Assembly: GCF_030815485.1 (NCBI RefSeq)
Contig: NZ_JAUSWV010000002.1
Location: 5,766,001 to 5,830,000 of the forward strand
Direction: 5' to 3'
Length of the DNA stretch: 64,000 nucleotides
Source of the DNA: Streptomyces rishiriensis
GTDB lineage: Bacteria; Actinomycetota; Actinomycetes; Streptomycetales; Streptomycetaceae
The notes beneath the pieces were generated by a model. That model saw only the letters and a program-made list of their open reading frames with translations, was not told where the DNA came from and searched no databases. Shown here in pieces: positions 60,585 through 64,000 of this stretch. The first letter of the stretch is position 1. Each line of letters opens with the position of its first letter. The translations under genes were made by a program, and so were the position numbers.

Positions 60585-60717
60585 TACGGTCACCAGCGTG
60601 TTCCTCCTCTTGGCCTAGGGCCCGCCTCGGCCCGCGATCGGTGAGCGGCGTCCGGCCGCCCCGCTCGCGGCGATCAGGCGTCCCCTTTTTCTCCCGCCAT
60701 GAGTCGAGGAACTCCTC
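60585..60717 (+). promoter_or_regulatory. MFS leader: putative leaderless hexapeptide ORF and attenuator hairpin
   Basis: TACGGT (60585-60590) lies 7 bases before GTG 60598, which opens a six-codon ORF (MFLLLA) ending TAG at 60618. The stop is in the loop of a GGCC/GGCC hairpin (60612-60622). A second stem joins GATCG (60636-60640) with CGATC (60671-60675) and GAGCGG (60643-60648) with CCGCTC (60661-60666); T5 follows at 60686-60690. The MFS start is at 60718. Together this looks like a ribosome-mediated attenuator (inference). Confidence 0.45.
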
Positions 60718-61944
60718 ATGTCCGCTTCGTCTGCCGTGCGGCCTTCGTATGCCGTCGTCCTGCGCGTTCCACACGCCCGCCGTACCTTCGCCGCCGCCCT
60801 GACCGGACGGCTGTCCTACGGGATCGTCCCGCTGTCCCTGATGCTCGCCGTGACCCGCTCCTCGGGCTCGTACGCGGTGGCGGGCGTCGTGATGGCCCTG
60901 TTCGGGGCGACCACCGTCTTCCTGTCGCCCGCCAGGGCGGCCCTCATCGACCGGCACGGGCCACGCCGGGCGCTCGCACCGATGACCGCCGCCTACCTCG
61001 CGGTGCTCGTCCTGCTGACCCTGGTCCTGACGCGCCCGGCCGGCGCCCCGGCTCCCGTGCTGGGCGCCCTCGCGGCCACCGCGGGCGCCTGTGTGCCACC
61101 ACTGGGACCCACCATGCGGGCGGTGTGGGGCAGGCTCGCCCCGGACCGGGCCCTGCTGCAACGCGCGTACAGCCTCGACGGGGTCGCCGAGGAACTCCTC
61201 TTCGTCGTCGGGCCGTTGCTGGTCGGCGTCCTCGTCGGCCTCGCCCCGCCGGCCGCGGGGATCGTCGTGGGGGCGGCCCTGATGGCCGCGGGCACGGCCG
61301 GGTTCCTGTCGTCGCCGGCCGTGCGGACGGTGGGGCCGGGGAAGGCCACCGTGCGGCGGGACGGCGGCGGTCTGCGCGGTCTCGGGCGGCCGGTGGTCGC
61401 CATCGCGGGCGTGGGGCTGGCCCTCGGCGTGGTCGATCTGCTGGTCGTGGCGTTCGCCGAGCACCACGGACACGGGACGGGTGGGGCGAGCGCCGCCTGG
61501 GTGCTGGCCGCGCTGTCCGCCGGCAGCGCCGTCGGGGGGCTGCTCAACGGGGCCGTCTCCTGGCGGGCCTCGACCGGGGCGCGGCTGCCGCTGCTCACGG
61601 CGGGGCTCGGGCTGACACTGTGCGGTGCGGGACTCGCGCCCGGGCTCGGCACGCTCGCCGTCGCCGTCGCGGCCGCCGGGTTCTTCGTGTCGCCGACGAT
61701 CACCACGGCCTATCTCATGGCCGACGAGATCGCCGCGCCCCAGGCCCGGGTGCGGGCCGGGGCATGGGTCAACACGGCCGTCAACGCGGGCAGCACGGCC
61801 GGTACGGCGGTCGCCGGCGCGCTGGCCGGGCGGCTGCCGGTGGCGGTGTGCTTCGCGCTGACCGGAGCGGTGGTCCTGCTGACGGCGGCGGCCGTCGCCG
61901 GGCGCGCCCGGAGGGGCACGAGCGATCTCGTGCCCCTCGCCTGA
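60718..61944 (+). CDS. MFS transporter
   Basis: The product is 408 aa with about 12 membrane helices. AAALTGRLSYGIVPLSLMLA, DRHGPRRALAPMTAAYLAVL (the RxGxR-type loop 2-3 motif of the MFS) and VVAIAGVGLALGVVDLLVVA are visible. It belongs to the drug/metabolite efflux type of MFS; the substrate is unknown. GAGGAACTCCTC precedes the ATG. The leader has a short ORF and hairpins, suggesting attenuation control, which would suit an antibiotic efflux pump. Confidence 0.9.
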   Translation: MSASSAVRPSYAVVLRVPHARRTFAAALTGRLSYGIVPLSLMLAVTRSSGSYAVAGVVMALFGATTVFLSPARAALIDRHGPRRALAPMTAAYLAVLVLLTLVLTRPAGAPAPVLGALAATAGACVPPLGPTMRAVWGRLAPDRALLQRAYSLDGVAEELLFVVGPLLVGVLVGLAPPAAGIVVGAALMAAGTAGFLSSPAVRTVGPGKATVRRDGGGLRGLGRPVVAIAGVGLALGVVDLLVVAFAEHHGHGTGGASAAWVLAALSAGSAVGGLLNGAVSWRASTGARLPLLTAGLGLTLCGAGLAPGLGTLAVAVAAAGFFVSPTITTAYLMADEIAAPQARVRAGAWVNTAVNAGSTAGTAVAGALAGRLPVAVCFALTGAVVLLTAAAVAGRARRGTSDLVPLA

Positions 61945-61972
61945 CGCTCTCGCCTGACGCTCGGACGCGGGG

Positions 61973-62605
61973 TCAGTCGTCGAGTTCCTGGGTGACCTCG
62001 CCCGTGCGCACGTCGACCTGCCACTCGCCGGACCGGGCGGTGTCCACGCTCCAGACCGTGGCGCGCTCGTCGTCGTCCAGGTCGACGTCGGTCACCTCGC
62101 CCTTGGCGGCGACGGCCAGCGCGGCCTCGTGGGCGTCGACGCTCGCGCCCTTCAGCGCGGCGAGGTCCTCGCGGGCGTCGTCGGCGTCGTCACGCTTGTC
62201 GTCGGCGCGGTCGGCGTCGTCATCGGCGTCGGCGTCGGCGTCGTCATCGGTGTCCCGTTGGACGTGGACGGCCTTGCCGGTGTCGGGGGAGACGGTGACG
62301 GTCCGCTCGACGCCGTCGGCCCCGACGACGTCCACCTGCCAGGTGCCCGCGTCGGCTCCGTCGTCCTCCCGGTCCGCGCCGACGGCGGTGCCCGGCGTGT
62401 GCTTCAGGGCGGCCGTGATCACCTCGGCGGCGGTGGCCTTCGAGGACTTCGCCGTGCTCTCCTCGGCCCGGTCGGCGGCCACCGGCTGGGCGGCCCGCAC
62501 CTCGGCCGAGCCGGTTCGCGCCTCGTCGTCGGCGAAGGCGACCGCCGTACCCCCGCCGATCACGACGGACGCGGCGACGGCTGCGATGACGAGCTTGCGC
62601 TTCAT
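61973..62605 (-). CDS. Secreted PepSY-domain protein
   Basis: The product is 210 aa. A signal peptide (MKRKLVIAAVAASVVIGGG..AFA, to about residue 25) is followed by two PepSY-like modules (AAEVITAALKHTPGTAV with WQVDVVGADG, and AHEAALAVAAKGEVTDVDL with GEWQVDVRTGEVTQELDD). They are joined by a strongly acidic Asp-rich linker (DDDADADADDDADRADD). PepSY proteins are often targets or partners of adjacent two-component systems. AGGAGG precedes ATG 62605. It is divergent from the regulator gene. Confidence 0.92.
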   Translation of the reverse strand: MKRKLVIAAVAASVVIGGGTAVAFADDEARTGSAEVRAAQPVAADRAEESTAKSSKATAAEVITAALKHTPGTAVGADREDDGADAGTWQVDVVGADGVERTVTVSPDTGKAVHVQRDTDDDADADADDDADRADDKRDDADDAREDLAALKGASVDAHEAALAVAAKGEVTDVDLDDDERATVWSVDTARSGEWQVDVRTGEVTQELDD

Positions 62606-62676
62606 GATGGTTCCTCCTGGATGCTTTGGTTTCGGCCTGCTTCGGCTTCGACGACAACCAAGCTGCCCGAACGCAC

Positions 62677-62713
62677 CTGAAGGCACGCTGAAGCAACCTG
62701 AAGATCACTTCAG
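62677..62713. promoter_or_regulatory. CTGAAG direct repeats, probable OmpR-type operator
   Basis: CTGAAG at 62677-62682, 62688-62693 and 62698-62703 (spacing 11 and 10 bp), with an inverted CTTCAG at 62708-62713. Head-to-tail repeats one helical turn apart are typical binding sites for OmpR/PhoB-type regulators. They lie between the divergent PepSY and regulator genes. Confidence 0.75.
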
Positions 62714-62736
62714 GATCGGTTTGGGACCCTGGTGCC

Positions 62737-63429
62737 ATGCGGCTGTTGATCGTGGAGGACGAGAAGCGACTGGCCCGGTCGCTTGCGGGCGGCCTGACCG
62801 CCGAGGGCTATGCCGTGGACGTGGTCCACGACGGGATCGAGGGACTGCACCGGGCGAGCGAGGCGCCGTACGACCTGATCGTCCTCGACGTCATGCTGCC
62901 CGGCATGAACGGCTACCGGGTCTGCTCCACCCTGCGCGCAGCCGGCAACGACGTCCCGATCCTCATGCTCACCGCCAAGGACGGCGAGTACGACGAGGCG
63001 GAGGGCCTGGACACCGGCGCGGACGACTACCTCACCAAGCCGTTCTCGTACGTCGTCCTCGTCGCCCGCGTCAAGGCGCTGCTGCGCCGGCGCGGACAGG
63101 GCGCCGGGGCCGCTGCGGTGCACGTCCTGGGTGATCTCAGGGTCGACACCGCCGCGCGGCGCGTCTTCCTGCGCCAGGACGGCGGCACCGAGGCCGAAGC
63201 CGCCCTCACGGCCAAGGAGTTCGCCGTCCTGGAGCAACTGGTCGTGCGGGCCGGCGAGGTGGTGTCCAAGACCGAGATCCTCGACCACGTCTGGGACTTC
63301 GCCTACGACGGCGACCCCAACATCGTCGAGGTGTACGTCAGCGCGCTGCGCCGCAAGCTGGGCGCGGGGCTCATCCGGACGGTGCGCGGCGCCGGCTACC
63401 GGCTGGAGCGGCCGGAGGCGGCGCGATGA
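62737..63429 (+). CDS. OmpR-family response regulator
   Basis: The product is 230 aa. The receiver has MRLLIVEDEKRLARSLAGGL, phospho-acceptor LIVLDVMLPGMNGY, and DDYLTKPFSYVVLVARVKAL. The C-terminal winged helix has LTAKEFAVLEQLVVRAGEVV and PNIVEVYVSALRRKLG, ending VRGAGYRLE. The ATG is 24 bases after the repeat operator. It overlaps the sensor kinase gene (ATGA). Confidence 0.96.
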   Translation: MRLLIVEDEKRLARSLAGGLTAEGYAVDVVHDGIEGLHRASEAPYDLIVLDVMLPGMNGYRVCSTLRAAGNDVPILMLTAKDGEYDEAEGLDTGADDYLTKPFSYVVLVARVKALLRRRGQGAGAAAVHVLGDLRVDTAARRVFLRQDGGTEAEAALTAKEFAVLEQLVVRAGEVVSKTEILDHVWDFAYDGDPNIVEVYVSALRRKLGAGLIRTVRGAGYRLERPEAAR

Positions 63430-64000
63430 GCCGACGGTCCGGCTCCCGGTTCGGGTCCGTGCGGGCCCGGGCGACGCTCGGCGCCACGCTCGTGGTCGCC
63501 GTGGCGCTCCTCGCGGCGGGGACGGCCGTGCTGCTGTCCCTGCGGTCCAGTCTGACCGGCCAGGCCGGCGGACAGGCGGAGCGCTCCGCGCGGACCGTCG
63601 CCGCCCAACTGGCCCTCGGCACGCCGTACGACATGCTCTCCTCGCTGGACGACGACGACCGGGTCGTCCAGGTCGTCGACGCGAACGGCGGGCAGACCGC
63701 CGCCACCGAGGACCTGGAGCGGATCAGCGGCGCCGGCACGAGCGCGGTGCGGGCGGAGGAGGACGCCGGGGAGGACGCGGGAGACGACGGCGGCGTGGGC
63801 GGGGTGACCGGGGCGAACGGCGAGAGCGGCGGCTTCGACGACGACTCCTCCCCCGACTCGCTCGACCCCGGTGAGGTCGGTGACGACACCCGCTTCAGTG
63901 CGGGTTCCGCCACCGTCGACGGCGACACGGCCGACTACCGTTTCGCCGCCGTGGACGTCCGGGACCCGAACAAGGGACGGCTCACCGTGTACGCGGGTGC
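63426..64000 (+). CDS. Sensor histidine kinase, N-terminal part (cut by window end)
   Basis: At least 191 residues are visible. A cytoplasmic Arg-rich N-terminus is followed by a membrane helix (LGATLVVAVALLAAGTAVLL, about 18-38), then an extracellular sensor region with a long acidic Glu/Asp/Gly/Ser stretch (about 110-150) and ADYRFAAVDVRDPNKGRLTV. HAMP, HisKA and ATPase domains should follow beyond 64000. It overlaps the regulator by four bases, so the two form a pair; the PepSY protein may be its periplasmic partner. Confidence 0.9.
   Translation, partial: MSRRSGSRFGSVRARATLGATLVVAVALLAAGTAVLLSLRSSLTGQAGGQAERSARTVAAQLALGTPYDMLSSLDDDDRVVQVVDANGGQTAATEDLERISGAGTSAVRAEEDAGEDAGDDGGVGGVTGANGESGGFDDDSSPDSLDPGEVGDDTRFSAGSATVDGDTADYRFAAVDVRDPNKGRLTVYAG

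Overview
The window is a high-GC actinobacterial chromosome segment, almost certainly Streptomyces. The evidence is very GC-rich third positions, frequent GTG and TTG starts, the adjacent coiled-coil genes filP and scy, a CBM2/FnIII/GH18 chitinase with Streptomyces-type promoter repeats, NucS, and the order lysA-hom-thrC-thrB-rho-(protease)-(LCP)-rpmE-prfA-prmC-sua5-atp operon. As I recall it, this is the core-chromosome order around SCO5350-SCO5404 of S. coelicolor. All family names rest on reading motifs and translations; no database search was run.

Layout. 1-3950: 3' part of a GH35 beta-galactosidase, a LacI-type regulator, and an ANTAR-GAF protein on the opposite strand. 3951-7431: a disordered, gene-poor stretch ending at tRNA-Arg(CCG). 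It holds relics of a heptose-type glycan cluster (GT9, RfaE-like kinase and GT4 fragments), a small cold-shock-like protein and a 140-residue orphan. 7631-14815: a receiver protein, nrtL, lysA, hom (with an apparent frameshift), thrC and thrB. 15220-22157: rho, a secreted trypsin/FG-GAP protease, an LCP cell-wall ligase, rpmE behind a sigma-R-like promoter, and prfA. 22203-27328: prmC, a Sua5 protein, a phosphatase-like protein lacking its catalytic Cys, a glyA-type SHMT and a WecA-like transferase. 27632-35518: the complete ATP synthase operon atpI-B-E-F-H-A-G-D-C. 35660-41347: a DUF2550 protein, chitinase with its two-component system (chiR frameshifted), a membrane protein and cob(I)alamin adenosyltransferase. 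41772-52067: a STAS protein, a large membrane-anchored ATPase-like protein, NucS, an SCO5389-type protein, a flavin-dependent oxidoreductase, a Zn-finger protein and two tandem ABC pairs. 52152-57155: filP and scy. 57388-60201: methylmalonyl-CoA epimerase, thiolase and MeaB. 60718-64000: an MFS transporter with an attenuator-like leader, then a PepSY protein divergent from an OmpR-type regulator and sensor kinase, the last cut by the window end.

How it works together. Most of the window is housekeeping: aspartate-family amino acids, transcription and translation termination with release-factor methylation, wall-polymer priming and attachment, and ATP synthesis. Accessory parts are chitin use, propionate/methylmalonyl-CoA metabolism with B12 adenosylation, and the polar-growth cytoskeleton.

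The points most worth checking are a predicted leaderless hexapeptide plus hairpin upstream of the MFS gene, the Cys-to-Ser phosphatase-like protein, the collapsed glycan cluster beside tRNA-Arg, single-base frameshifts in hom and chiR, a perfect hairpin splitting atpD from atpC, and a recurrent leaderless promoter geometry.
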